DNA from: Bradyrhizobium agreste
Lineage (GTDB): Bacteria > Pseudomonadota > Alphaproteobacteria > Rhizobiales > Xanthobacteraceae
Direction: 5' to 3'
NCBI RefSeq assembly: GCF_016031625.1
Contig: NZ_JACCHP010000022.1
Span: forward strand, 36,820 to 100,819
Length of the DNA stretch: 64,000 nt
The position numbers and the translations under genes are program-made. Below the pieces are notes generated by a model. The model was given only the letters and a program-made list of their open reading frames with translations. It had not been told where the DNA came from and searched no databases. Below are positions 19,939 through 28,357 of this stretch, piece after piece; the stretch's first letter is position 1, and each line of letters begins with the position of its first letter.

Positions 19939-20574
19939 ATGAGCACCAGCAACGTCAACGTCGTCGCCCACCCCCTGGTCCAGCACAAGCTCTCCCTGAT
20001 GCGGGAGAAGGATCGCTCGACCAAGAGCTTTCGCGAGATCCTGAACGAGATCGGGATGCTGCTCTGCTACGAGGTGACGCGCGATCTGCCGCTGGAGCTG
20101 GTCGAGATCGAGACGCCGATCGCGCCGATGCGGGCGCCCAAGATCGCCGGCAAGAAGCTCACGCTGGCGCCGATCCTGCGCGCCGGCGTCGGCTTCCTCG
20201 ACGGCATGCTCGCCTTGATGCCTTCCGCGCGCATCGCCCATATCGGGCTCTACCGCGACCCCGAGACGCTGCAGGCCGTGGAATATTACTTCAAGGCGCC
20301 GCAAGACCTGTCCGACCGCACCGTGATCCTGATGGATCCGATGCTGGCGACCGGCAACTCGGCCTGCGCCGGCGCCTCGCTGCTCAAGGCGCGCGGCGCC
20401 CGCGATATCCGCTTCGTCTGCCTCCTGGCCGCGCCCGAAGGCATCGCCCAGTTCCAGAGCGAGCATTCCGACGTGCCGATCTGGACCGCCGCGATCGACG
20501 AGCGGCTCAACGACCACGGCTATATCGTGCCTGGACTGGGCGACGCCGGCGACCGGATGTTCGGCACCAAGTAG
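19939..20574 (+). CDS. upp: Uracil phosphoribosyltransferase
   Basis: A 211-residue Upp, the usual length. It converts uracil and PRPP to UMP in pyrimidine salvage. Family segments are seen in order: VVAHPLVQHKLSLMREKD, RSTKSFREIL, APILRAGVGFLDGML, the PRPP-binding loop VILMDPMLATGNSA, and the uracil-binding end DHGYIVPGLGDAGDRMFGTK. It appears monocistronic: the crotonase relic lies upstream and an unrelated acyl-CoA ligase follows 33 bases on. Confidence 0.97.
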   Translation: MSTSNVNVVAHPLVQHKLSLMREKDRSTKSFREILNEIGMLLCYEVTRDLPLELVEIETPIAPMRAPKIAGKKLTLAPILRAGVGFLDGMLALMPSARIAHIGLYRDPETLQAVEYYFKAPQDLSDRTVILMDPMLATGNSACAGASLLKARGARDIRFVCLLAAPEGIAQFQSEHSDVPIWTAAIDERLNDHGYIVPGLGDAGDRMFGTK

Positions 20575-20607
20575 ACAGGCTTGCGCGACCGGGTTAGTCC
20601 GATAGCC

Positions 20608-22182
20608 ATGAGCGCCAACGACGTTTCGCTGCAATCGCTGCTCCGGATTAAGAACGCCGCCGATCCTGTCCTGGTATTTGACGGCAAGGCCGTCTCTCGC
20701 GCGGAATTCTCGGCGAAGATCGAGCAGACCGCCGCCTGGCTCGCGGCGCAAGGCATCGGCAAGGGCGACGTCGTCGCGGTCTGGCTGGTCAACCGGGTCG
20801 AATGGCTCGCACTGCTGTTCGCCGCCGCACGGCTCGGCACGGTCGTCGCCGCCGTCAATACGCGCTACCGCAGCGCGGAAGTCGCGCACCTGCTCAAACT
20901 ATCAGGCGCCAAGCTCATGGTGGTCGAGGCGGCATTCCGCGGGATCGACTTTGCCGCCATCCTCGCCGATGTCGCCGAGGCCGAGGTGCCCGCGCTGCAA
21001 CGGCTTGCCGTGGTCGGCGCCGATGCGATCGCCGCGCGTTGGCCCTGCGTGCGGTTCGATGCGTTCGAGACGCCCTACCCCCTGGCTCCGCCGATTCCAG
21101 ATGACGTCGACCTGCCCGTGCTGCTATACACCACGTCGGGCACCACCAAGGGGCCGAAGCTGGTCGCGCATTCGCAAGCGACGCGGGCGACGCACGCCGC
21201 CTCCGTCGCCCACGCGCTCCGACTCGATCCCCGGCGTCATTCCCTGCTGGCGATGCTGCCGTTCTGCGGCACGTTCGGCATGACGAGCCTGCTCGGCTTC
21301 CTCGCGGCCGGTGCGACCATTCATGTGCTCGATGCCTTCGAGGCTGCGCCGGCGCTGCAGATCCTCAGCACGCAACGGATCACGCATTGCTTCGGTTCGG
21401 ACGAGATGTTCCGGCGCATCCTCGGCCTCACCGATGCGCCGCGGCCGTTTCCGCATCTCGAACTCTGCGGCTTCGCCGCGTTCCAGCCCGGCTGGCGCGA
21501 GCTGGCGGCGGAGGCCGAAGCGCGCGGCATGAAGCTGTATGGCCTCTACGGTTCGAGCGAGGTGCAGGCGCTGTTCTCGATCGGCCGCGCTAGCGATGCC
21601 TTCGCCGATCGGATCGAGGGCGGCGGCTGGCCGATGTCGCCGGAGGCGAAAGTCCGCGTGCGCGACCTCGAGACGGGCGAGCTCGCCGGAAGCCTCGTCT
21701 CCGGCGAGATCGAGATCAGCGCACCCTCGCGCTTCCTCGGCTATTTCAACAACCCGGAGGCGACGCGCGAGGCGATCACCGCCGACGGGTTCTTCCGCAC
21801 CGGCGACATCGGCCGGCTGCGCGGCGACGGCTCCTTCGTCTACGAGACCCGCGCCGGCGATGCGATGCGCCTCGGCGGCTTCCTGGTCGCACCCGGGGAG
21901 ATCGAGGACGAACTCAAATCCTGCGCCGGCGTCGCCGATGCCCAGGTCGTTGCAGTCGATCTCAAGGGCCAGGCGCGCTGCGTCGCCTTCGTGATCCCGG
22001 CAGGCGAGCCACCGCGACAGGAGACGCTGATCGCGCGTCTGCGCGAGCGGCTTGCCGGTTACAAGGTGCCGGCGCGGATCTATGTCGTGGACGCCTTTCC
22101 CGTCACCGACAGCGCCAACGGCGTGAAGATCCAGCGCGCCAGGCTTCGCGTCATGGCGATGGAGCGGATCGCCGGCGAATAG
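20608..22182 (+). CDS. AMP-dependent acyl-CoA synthetase/ligase
   Basis: A 524-residue ANL-superfamily ligase from ATG 20608; a TTG nine codons upstream is the alternative. It activates a carboxylic acid with ATP to the acyl-AMP and then the CoA thioester. The P-loop-like motif is LLYTTSGTTKGPK, the Y-G-S-E motif is LYGLYGSSEVQ, the hinge is FFRTGDIGRLRGDGSF, and the C-terminal catalytic lysine is in NGVKIQRARLR. The substrate cannot be read from sequence. It converges on an acyl-CoA dehydrogenase and is followed by hydratase and lyase genes, so a short degradative acyl-CoA module is plausible. Confidence 0.93.
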   Translation: MSANDVSLQSLLRIKNAADPVLVFDGKAVSRAEFSAKIEQTAAWLAAQGIGKGDVVAVWLVNRVEWLALLFAAARLGTVVAAVNTRYRSAEVAHLLKLSGAKLMVVEAAFRGIDFAAILADVAEAEVPALQRLAVVGADAIAARWPCVRFDAFETPYPLAPPIPDDVDLPVLLYTTSGTTKGPKLVAHSQATRATHAASVAHALRLDPRRHSLLAMLPFCGTFGMTSLLGFLAAGATIHVLDAFEAAPALQILSTQRITHCFGSDEMFRRILGLTDAPRPFPHLELCGFAAFQPGWRELAAEAEARGMKLYGLYGSSEVQALFSIGRASDAFADRIEGGGWPMSPEAKVRVRDLETGELAGSLVSGEIEISAPSRFLGYFNNPEATREAITADGFFRTGDIGRLRGDGSFVYETRAGDAMRLGGFLVAPGEIEDELKSCAGVADAQVVAVDLKGQARCVAFVIPAGEPPRQETLIARLRERLAGYKVPARIYVVDAFPVTDSANGVKIQRARLRVMAMERIAGE

Positions 22183-22188
22183 ACCCGT

Positions 22189-23355
22189 TCAGTACGACTT
22201 CGCAAGCCCCAGCACCTTTTCCGCGATGAAGCTGAGCGCAAGCTGCGGGCTGACCGGCGCGATGCGCGGGATCAGCACCTCGCGCAAATAGCGCTCGACG
22301 TGGAATTCCTTGGCGTAGCCGAAGCCGCCATGGGTCATCACCGCCTGCTCGCAGGCCGAGAAGCCCGCTTCCCCCGCCAGATATTTTGCGGCATTGGCGG
22401 CCGCGCCGCAGGGCATGCCCTTGTCGTATTGCCAGGCCGCCGACATCACCATCAGCCAGGCCGCCTCGAGCTCGACCCAGTTCACCGCGAGCGGATGCTG
22501 GATGCCCTGGTTCTTGCCGATCGGGCGGTTGAACACGACGCGCGTCTTGGCGTATTCGGTCGCGCGCGACAGCGCGAGCTTGCCGAGGCCGACCGCCTCG
22601 GCCGCGATCAGAATGCGCTCCGGATTCATGCCTTCGAGGATGTACTCGAAGCCTTTGCCTTCCTCGCCGATGCGATCCTCCATCGGGATCTCGAAGTCCT
22701 CGAAGAACAGCTCGTTGGAATCGACGATCTTGCGGCCCATCTTCTCGATCTCGTGGACCTTGATCCTGTTGCGGTCGAAATCGGTGTAGAACAGGCTGAG
22801 ACCGTGGGTGGGCGAGCGCACCTCTTCCAGCGGCGTGGTACGCGCCAGCAGCAAAATCTTGTGCGCGACCTGCGCGGTCGAGATCCACACCTTCTGGCCA
22901 TTGACGATGTAGCGGTCGTTCTTGGCGACCGCACGGGTCTTGAGCTGGGTGGTGTTGAGGCCGGTGTTTGGCTCGGTGACGGCGAAGCACGCCTTCTCGC
23001 GGCCCTCGACCATCGGCGGCAGCATGCGCCTGCGCTGCTCCTCGGTGCCGAACACGACGACGGGGTTCAGCCCGAACACGTTGATGTGCACCGCCGAGGC
23101 ACCGGACATGCCGGCGCCCGACTCGGCGATGGTGCGCATCATGATCGCAGCTTCCGTGATGCCGAGCCCAGAGCCGCCATACTCTTCCGGCACGCAGATG
23201 CCGAGCCAGCCGGCATCCGCCAGCGCCTTGTGGAAGTCGTGCGGGAAGCCGCCGTCGTGGTCCTTCTTCAGCCAATAGGCGTCGGGAAAGCCTTCGCAGA
23301 TCTTGGCGATGGCGTCGCGAATGGCTTCCTGCTGATCGGTGAGCGCGAAATCCAT
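22189..23355 (-). CDS. Acyl-CoA dehydrogenase
   Basis: A 388-residue flavoenzyme from ATG 23355 (MDFALTDQQEAIRDAI) with GGGAG ahead of the start. It introduces an alpha,beta double bond into an acyl-CoA, with FAD as cofactor and ETF as the usual acceptor. The N-terminal helical domain, the beta-domain flavin signature (CFAVTEPNTGLNTTQLK, VNGQKVWISTAQVA) and the C-terminal domain with QAVMTHGGFGYAKEFHVER are all present. Substrate length is unknown. It is divergent from the MaoC and lyase pair, with about 150 bases between. Confidence 0.94.
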   Translation of the reverse strand: MDFALTDQQEAIRDAIAKICEGFPDAYWLKKDHDGGFPHDFHKALADAGWLGICVPEEYGGSGLGITEAAIMMRTIAESGAGMSGASAVHINVFGLNPVVVFGTEEQRRRMLPPMVEGREKACFAVTEPNTGLNTTQLKTRAVAKNDRYIVNGQKVWISTAQVAHKILLLARTTPLEEVRSPTHGLSLFYTDFDRNRIKVHEIEKMGRKIVDSNELFFEDFEIPMEDRIGEEGKGFEYILEGMNPERILIAAEAVGLGKLALSRATEYAKTRVVFNRPIGKNQGIQHPLAVNWVELEAAWLMVMSAAWQYDKGMPCGAAANAAKYLAGEAGFSACEQAVMTHGGFGYAKEFHVERYLREVLIPRIAPVSPQLALSFIAEKVLGLAKSY

Positions 23356-23502
23356 GGTCTTGATCTCCCTTCGCCAAGCGTTCTTTAGCTCGAAAAATTG
23401 CATGCAGATACGTGAATTTGCCCGCGAAGTGTGCCTACCATGCATGGGGTCATGCGGCGCGATGTGCGAAGCGCGCCGTTATTTCGCAGGGAGGAAACCG
23501 CG

Positions 23503-23955
23503 ATGGCCGGACTTTATTTCGAGGACTTTTCCGTGGGCCAGGAGTTCAGGCATCCGCTGACCCGGACAGTCACGGAGATGGACAACACCATGTTCAGCCT
23601 GCTGACGCTCAATCCGCAGCCGCTGCACATCGACGCGCATTTCGCCGAGAAGACCGAGTTCGGCCAGCGCATTTTCAACAGCCTTTACACCCTCGGCATC
23701 ATGATCGGCATGACGGTCTATGATACGACCTTGGGCACCACCGTCGCCAATCTCGGCATGACCGACGTCACCTTTCCAAGGCCGGTCTTCCATGGCGACA
23801 CGTTGCGGGCCACGACGAAGGTGCTCTCGGTGCGGGAATCCAGATCGCGGCCCAGGGCTGGCATCGTCGAGTTCGAGCATCATGCCCTGAACCAGAACGA
23901 CGAGATCGTCGGCAAATGCCGCCGCATGGCGATGATGCACAAGAGGCCGGTCTGA
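23503..23955 (+). CDS. MaoC-family hydratase
   Basis: A 150-residue single hot-dog protein from ATG 23503, preceded by ggaggaaa. The MaoC hydratase region is visible as MDNTMFSLLTLNPQPLHID, HFAEKTEFGQRI and TFPRPVFHGDTLRA. These proteins add water across an enoyl-CoA double bond. Its stop overlaps the start of the CitE-like lyase (TGATG). MaoC and CitE-like pairs are known in C5-dicarboxyl-CoA pathways such as itaconyl-CoA to citramalyl-CoA to acetyl-CoA and pyruvate; assignment here is inference. Confidence 0.9.
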   Translation: MAGLYFEDFSVGQEFRHPLTRTVTEMDNTMFSLLTLNPQPLHIDAHFAEKTEFGQRIFNSLYTLGIMIGMTVYDTTLGTTVANLGMTDVTFPRPVFHGDTLRATTKVLSVRESRSRPRAGIVEFEHHALNQNDEIVGKCRRMAMMHKRPV

Positions 23956-24806
23956 TGCGTTCGATGTTGTTCGTGCCGGGCGATTCCCCGCGCAAATTCG
24001 AGAAGGCGAGCGAAGGCAGGGCCGACGCGCTGATCATCGATCTCGAGGATTCCATCGTCACCGAGAAGAAGGCGGAGGCGCGCGGGCACACGCTCTCGAT
24101 GCTGAAGAGCCGCCCCGGCCCGCATCAGCTCTATGTCCGCGTCAATGCGCTCGACACCGGCCTGACGCTGGCCGATCTCGCCGCGGTGATGCCGGGCAGG
24201 CCTGACGGCATCGTGCTGCCGAAATCGCAAGGCGGCGACGACGTGCGGCAGGTCGCGACCTGGCTCGAGGCCTTGGAAGCCGCAGCCGGCATCGCGATCA
24301 GTTCGACCCGCATCGTCTGCGTCGCGACGGAGACCGCCGGCTCGATTTTCGGGCTCGGCAGCTACAAGGGCTGCTCGCCTCGCCTCGCCGGGCTCATGTG
24401 GGGCGCGGAGGATCTCTCCGCCTCGCTCGGCGCCACCGAGAAGGCGAGCGGCGGCGTATTCCACAGCCCCTATCGGCTGGCGCGCGATCTCTGCCTGATG
24501 GCGGCGGCTGCGGCGGAGGTCGCGCCGATCGATACGGTTTACACCGACATCGACAATCTCGCCGGCCTCGAGCAGGAGACGCGCGCGGCGCGGCGCGACG
24601 GCTTTTCGGCCAAGGCCCTGATCCACCCAAAGCATGTCGACATCGTCAACGCGGCCTTCGCGCCGACGGAGGCCGAGCGCGCCTGGGCGGAGAAGGTGAT
24701 CGCGGCGTTCGCGAGCAATCCCAATTCCGGCACACTGCGGCTCGACGGCCAGATGATCGACAAGCCGCACCTTCGCGCGGCGAAGAAGATTCTCGGCCAG
24801 ACCTAG
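23955..24806 (+). CDS. CitE-like acyl-CoA lyase (HpcH/HpaI family)
   Basis: A 283-residue TIM-barrel protein from ATG 23955, coupled to the MaoC gene by a one-base overlap. It has the CitE/malyl-CoA lyase pattern: MLFVPGDSPRKFEKA, LIIDLEDSIV (metal/CoA region), YVRVNALDT, IVCVATETAGSIFGL (glutamate), LMWGAEDLSASLG (Glu-Asp metal site) and FSAKALIHPKHV. The family cleaves or forms beta-hydroxyacyl-CoA bonds, for example of malyl-CoA or citramalyl-CoA. Together with the hydratase it would turn an unsaturated dicarboxyl-CoA into two smaller units. Confidence 0.92.
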   Translation: MRSMLFVPGDSPRKFEKASEGRADALIIDLEDSIVTEKKAEARGHTLSMLKSRPGPHQLYVRVNALDTGLTLADLAAVMPGRPDGIVLPKSQGGDDVRQVATWLEALEAAAGIAISSTRIVCVATETAGSIFGLGSYKGCSPRLAGLMWGAEDLSASLGATEKASGGVFHSPYRLARDLCLMAAAAAEVAPIDTVYTDIDNLAGLEQETRAARRDGFSAKALIHPKHVDIVNAAFAPTEAERAWAEKVIAAFASNPNSGTLRLDGQMIDKPHLRAAKKILGQT

Positions 24807-24855
24807 GGCGGGACGCAAGACGCTTCGGGCCGGCTGCCGCCCGAAGCTGCCGGCT

Positions 24856-25257
24856 TCAGTCGAATGCCTGAACGGGTGGTGCCGGGGATTGCGCCGGCGC
24901 GGCAGGCGCGGCCTGAACCGGCGGAGCCTGGATCGGCGGGGCCGGATTGCCGGCAGCTCTCATCTGGCCGTTGGCAGCCATCGCCTCGCGCGTGCGCGAC
25001 GGGCTGCCGGTCGCGGCGGCGCGACGCGGCGGCGGCTGCCGGTGCCTTGCCGACTGCGAGCCTCTCAGGCCCCAGGAACGGGCGATCGAGGGTCCGGCCG
25101 TGTAGCCGATCAAGGCTCCGGCGACCGCGCCGACCGGGCCCAGCACCACCGCACCCGAGACCGCGCCGAGCGCAGCATCGCCCGCGCGCTCTTGCGCGAG
25201 CGCGCTCGCGGGTACGCAGGCCAACATTACGACAGCAGTGATCAGTGCCTTGGTCAT
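24856..25257 (-). CDS. Small exported Ala/Pro-rich protein with glycine-zipper-like segment
   Basis: A 133-residue protein from ATG 25257, with GGAGGCGCTCCG directly upstream. Residues 1-22 are a clear signal peptide ending SALA. Next comes a glycine/alanine-rich hydrophobic segment (GAVVLGPVGAVAGALIGY) of glycine-zipper character, then a basic linker (RHRQPPPRRAAAT) and a proline/alanine tail (PPIQAPPVQAAPAAP). No enzyme motif is visible. It is probably periplasmic or envelope-associated; I do not recognise a named family. Confidence 0.75.
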   Translation of the reverse strand: MTKALITAVVMLACVPASALAQERAGDAALGAVSGAVVLGPVGAVAGALIGYTAGPSIARSWGLRGSQSARHRQPPPRRAAATGSPSRTREAMAANGQMRAAGNPAPPIQAPPVQAAPAAPAQSPAPPVQAFD

Positions 25258-25523
25258 CGGAGCGCCTCCCTCGCGAAGGATCACTCCTGCTCAAATATGG
25301 CCACACGAGGTTCGCTTGCCGGCCAACAGAAGGCAATCGCTGACGGAACCCGACCATCCGGACAGTCCGATCGGCCGATCATCGATCTTCAGGGCCAGCA
25401 AAAAGGACCGGCGCGCCGACATCTTGACACCGTTCAACCTCTGCCTATTTTTTTTCGCCGAGAAGAGACCTTCTCGTCCTCGCACAACCAAAGGATCTAA
25501 CGCGACCGTCTGGAGAGACGACG

Positions 25524-25742
25524 ATGCTCGATGAGAATCTGGCCCGCATCCGTGCGCACCGCAACAACATCCACCGCTATCGGCGCCTGCTGAAGACCAG
25601 GTTATCGCAGCTGGAGCGCCAATTCATCGAGAGACGACTTGCGGAAGAGCGATCGGCGCTCGATGACTTGGCCGCCACGACCTTTCCCGTCGGCTTCCGC
25701 GCCGCCGAAACGCCGGCTGGCGCAATGGGGATGGCGCAATGA
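25524..25742 (+). CDS. Small charged hypothetical protein
   Basis: A 72-residue protein with ggagag seven bases before the ATG. Residues 1-50 are helical and highly charged (ARIRAHRNNIHRYRRLL, SQLERQFIERRLAEERSAL), ending in a less ordered FPVGFRAAETPAGAM. No domain is recognised. Its stop overlaps the start of a second small charged protein (ATGA), and both share the helical HRY/HYELL and ER-RL-EER pattern, so they may be related and act together. Regulatory or adaptor roles are only guesses. Confidence 0.65.
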   Translation: MLDENLARIRAHRNNIHRYRRLLKTRLSQLERQFIERRLAEERSALDDLAATTFPVGFRAAETPAGAMGMAQ

Positions 25743-25915
25743 ACAGCCAGCGCGACCTGCTCATCCGCGGCAGCGAGAAGGTCATCGGCCATTACGAGCT
25801 GCTTCTTGCCAGCGCCAAGAGCGAGCATGAGCGCGAGCTCTATCGCCAGCGCATCGAACGCGAGCGGCGGCTGATCCGGGACCTGCAGGGCGGATGGGAT
25901 CACCGCGCGGCCTGA
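25739..25915 (+). CDS. Second small charged hypothetical protein, coupled to the first
   Basis: A 58-residue protein (MNSQRDLLIRGSEKVIGHYE...) read from ATG 25739, which overlaps the previous stop by four bases. It is helical and arginine/glutamate-rich, with SEHERELYRQRIERERRLI, and resembles the upstream protein in layout. No known family is recognised. The ATGA overlap and biased charged composition support real translation. Confidence 0.6.
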   Translation: MNSQRDLLIRGSEKVIGHYELLLASAKSEHERELYRQRIERERRLIRDLQGGWDHRAA

Positions 25916-25973
25916 GCTGGGAGATCACGCGTCGCGTGCCCTCAGGGCAATCGCATTTGAATTTTGCAGAGGT

Positions 25974-26059
25974 CGTCATGCCCGGGCTCGTCCCGGGCAT
26001 CCACGTTCTTTGTGCTGCGTGGAAAGGCGTGGATGGCCGGGACAAGCCCGGCCATGACG
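25974..26059. repeat. Dispersed palindromic repeat (CGTCATGCCCGG type)
   Basis: The element starts CGTCATGCCCGGGCT, carries GGGCATCCACG internally and ends GGCCGGGACAAGCCCGGCCATGACG. The ends are inverted (CGTCATG/CATGACG). A longer copy of the family is at 36158-36320. It lies downstream of convergent genes. Confidence 0.78.
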
Positions 26060-26097
26060 CTGTGGAGACAGCTTCCGCGGTTCGTCCCGCATTCGTT

Positions 26098-27207
26098 TCA
26101 GCGGACGAGGCGATTGGGGCCTGCGAGCGCGCTGCTCGGTTCGGTTGCGGGCGCCACTCTCACCGTGGCGGTGAACGGCGCACCGTTGCGCAGCAGCGTG
26201 AGCTTCACGTCCTCGCCGATCCGCGCCAGTCCGATCGTGTTGCGGAGCTGGGCGGCCGTGCGGATCGGGCGGTCATCGGCACCGGTGACGATGTCACCCT
26301 TGCGCAGGCCCGCCCTCTCTGCGGGCGAATCCGCCGCGATCTCGGCGATGACGGCGCCCTGATTCAATCCCTTGTTGACCGTGGGATGCAGGTCCTTCAG
26401 CGAAATGCCGATGCGGCCGCGCTCGACGCGGCCGCTCACGATGATCTGCTCCATCACCTTGCGCGCCATGTTGACCGGAATGGCAAAGCCGATGCCGACG
26501 TTGCCCCCCGCCGGCGAGATGATCGCCGAGTTGATGCCGACGAGCTCGCCGCGCAGGCTGACCAGCGCGCCGCCGGAATTGCCGGGATTGATCGCCGCGT
26601 CGGTCTGGATGAAATCCTCATAGCCCTGCTTGCCGAGGCCGGTGCGACCCAGCGCGCTGACGAGCCCTGAGGTCACGGTCTGGCCGAGGCCGAAGGGATT
26701 GCCGATCGCGAGCACGAAGTCGCCGACATCGAGCCCGTCGCTGTCGCCGAAGGGAAGCGCCTTGAGCCCGACCGGGTTCTGGACCTGGAGCAACGCGACG
26801 TCCGTTGGCGGATCGCGGCCGATGACCTTGGCCGAAAACTGCCGGCCGTCCTTGGTCGTGATCTGAACGGCGGAGGTGCCCTCGACCACGTGATTGTTGG
26901 TCAGCACATAGCCGCGCTGGGCGTCGACGATGACACCGGAGCCGGTCGCATTGACCTCCTTCTCGATCTGCCGGGGAACGTCGAAGAATTCGCGAAACAG
27001 CGGATCGCGATAGAGCGGGTTGTCCTCACGCACGCGGCCGTGCACGGAGATGTTGACCACGGCCGGCGTCACCTGGCGCACCAGCGGCGCCAGGGTCGGC
27101 ACCGGGCCGCCGGTCTTCAGATCCGGAATCTGGCCGGCGGCAGGCTGCGATGCCGTGAGCGTCATCATCAGCAAGGCCAGGAACAAGAGACGCACAGCAT
27201 TCATCAT
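26098..27207 (-). CDS. HtrA/Deg-type periplasmic serine protease, single PDZ
   Basis: A 369-residue protein from ATG 27207 (AGGG five bases upstream; a GTG two codons earlier is possible). Residues 1-26 are a signal peptide. The trypsin-like domain has the full triad: His106 in LTNNHVVEG, Asp136 in DPPTDVALLQ and Ser211 in NPGNSGGALV. One PDZ domain follows at about 255-350 (GIGFAIPVN, then GRIGISLKDL, SPAERAGLRKGDIV). A single PDZ resembles the DegS/DegQ-short class. It probably degrades or senses misfolded envelope proteins and sits beside other stress genes. Confidence 0.94.
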   Translation of the reverse strand: MMNAVRLLFLALLMMTLTASQPAAGQIPDLKTGGPVPTLAPLVRQVTPAVVNISVHGRVREDNPLYRDPLFREFFDVPRQIEKEVNATGSGVIVDAQRGYVLTNNHVVEGTSAVQITTKDGRQFSAKVIGRDPPTDVALLQVQNPVGLKALPFGDSDGLDVGDFVLAIGNPFGLGQTVTSGLVSALGRTGLGKQGYEDFIQTDAAINPGNSGGALVSLRGELVGINSAIISPAGGNVGIGFAIPVNMARKVMEQIIVSGRVERGRIGISLKDLHPTVNKGLNQGAVIAEIAADSPAERAGLRKGDIVTGADDRPIRTAAQLRNTIGLARIGEDVKLTLLRNGAPFTATVRVAPATEPSSALAGPNRLVR

Positions 27208-27253
27208 CGTCACCCTGCCGCGTTGTGTTGTGGGGATCGTCGAAATCGTGGCT

Positions 27254-27370
27254 TCAGCCTTCGTCGCCTGACGCGACGATCATGCCCTGCAGGGCCAGAA
27301 ACGGGACCGCCCAGGCTGCCGCGGCCTGGCCGAGCAGCACGAGGGCGAGTACGGCGGGCGTGAACATCAT
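27254..27370 (-). CDS. Small hydrophobic protein coupled to the upstream gene
   Basis: A 38-residue reading frame (MMFTPAVLALVLLGQAAAA...) with one hydrophobic helix and a short acidic end (SGDEG). Its ATG overlaps the stop of the preceding gene in an ATGA, and aagggcagg lies upstream, which supports translation. It could be a single-pass membrane peptide or a secreted signal-peptide-like product. No family is recognised. Confidence 0.5.
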   Translation of the reverse strand: MMFTPAVLALVLLGQAAAAWAVPFLALQGMIVASGDEG

Positions 27371-27702
27371 GCCGCCTGCCCTTCTGCGGCGGCCCATGGC
27401 CGCCGCAACCGCATCGGCACGCCGCCGCCCCGCGGCGGGTCGTCATTGTCGTTGTCGGCGTCGAGCTTGCGCAAGGCGGCGAGAATGTCGGCGAGCCGGA
27501 CGGTGTGGCTCATGCCGGGAATCTCGCGCAAGGCGGGACAGGATTCGACCGCGTACATGTCCGATGCCCAGGACGACAGGATGACGCGCTTCTCGGGCGA
27601 CGAGAGCTCCTCGGCATTCAGGACGTCGGCAGGCGAGTCGTAGTGGGCGGCAGGATGAAACAGCGGATTGAGCGTGCCGGAACTGGTATTCACGTTGGTC
27701 AT
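27367..27702 (-). CDS. Conserved hypothetical protein
   Basis: A 111-residue protein from ATG 27702 with GGGAG eight bases ahead. The body reads PADVLNAEELSSPEKRVIL, then SWASDMYAVESCPALR, with a HPAAHY segment near the start, and ends in a variable acidic then basic tail (DNDNDDPPRGGG). I recall similar short proteins in rhizobia beside hsp20 and protease genes, but no function is known. It lies 87 bases after an hsp20 gene, with a GC hairpin between, and is coupled to the small hydrophobic protein. Confidence 0.7.
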   Translation of the reverse strand: MTNVNTSSGTLNPLFHPAAHYDSPADVLNAEELSSPEKRVILSSWASDMYAVESCPALREIPGMSHTVRLADILAALRKLDADNDNDDPPRGGGVPMRLRRPWAAAEGQAA

Positions 27703-27756
27703 CGGTGGGTCTCCCACATGCTCCTTTCCAGGGGGACGGCTCGTTGACGATGAGAC

Positions 27757-27776
27757 GGCGGCGCCACATCGCCGCC
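27757..27776 (-). terminator. GC-rich hairpin after hsp20
   Basis: GGCGGCG and CGCCGCC form a perfect 7-bp stem with a six-base loop, 13-33 bases past the hsp20 stop. There is no T-run, so it may be a weak terminator or an attenuator before the next gene. Confidence 0.45.
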
Positions 27777-27789
27777 GCCCCGTTTGACG

Positions 27790-28281
27790 TTAATGCGTAT
27801 TGATCGCGATGCGCTTGACGCCTTCGCGCGCCTTCTCCGATTTCGGCAGCGACACGGTCAGGACGCCGTTCGTGAACGACGCCTCGGCCTTGTCCTCCTC
27901 GACACCCTCCAGCGGAATCTGCCGCTCGAAGGCTCCGTAATAGCGCTCGGTGAAGAACCTGCCTTCGCCGCTGCGCTCTGCCTTCTTCTCGCCGCGGACG
28001 GTGAGGACGCCATTGGCGATCTCGACCTGGACGTCCTGCTCCGTCAGGCCGGGAAGTTCGGCCGAGACGGTCAGCGTCTTGTCGGTCTCGCTGAGCTCGA
28101 CCTTCGGCCAGCCGAAACGACCCTCCATCAGCGGCGACAGGCCGGTCCCGCCGAAGCCGCGGAAGACATCGTCGAACAGACGGTTCATCTCGCGGTGAAG
28201 CGTCAGGAACGGATCGAAATTGTCGCGCGCCGGCGCAAGCTCCTGGTTTTTCGACCAGGGAATGAGATCACGAAAAGCCAT
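27790..28281 (-). CDS. Hsp20-family small heat-shock protein
   Basis: A 163-residue sHSP from ATG 28281 (MAFRDLIPWSK), with ggagag before the start. The alpha-crystallin domain spans about 55-150: KVELSETDKTLTVSAELPG at its start, VRGEKK and RYYGAFERQIPLEGV within, and the closing strand GVLTVSLPKSEKAREG. An IxI-like IAINTH ends the protein. It is an ATP-independent holdase. It lies 76 bases downstream of a second hsp20 gene and probably shares its heat-induced transcript. Confidence 0.93.
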   Translation of the reverse strand: MAFRDLIPWSKNQELAPARDNFDPFLTLHREMNRLFDDVFRGFGGTGLSPLMEGRFGWPKVELSETDKTLTVSAELPGLTEQDVQVEIANGVLTVRGEKKAERSGEGRFFTERYYGAFERQIPLEGVEEDKAEASFTNGVLTVSLPKSEKAREGVKRIAINTH

Positions 28282-28357
28282 GGGACTCTCCTTCATGCAT
28301 CGGGAGCGCGGCCCGCGCATCCGCGCGCCGCGTTCCGCCACCTTTTCGATCGAGCGC

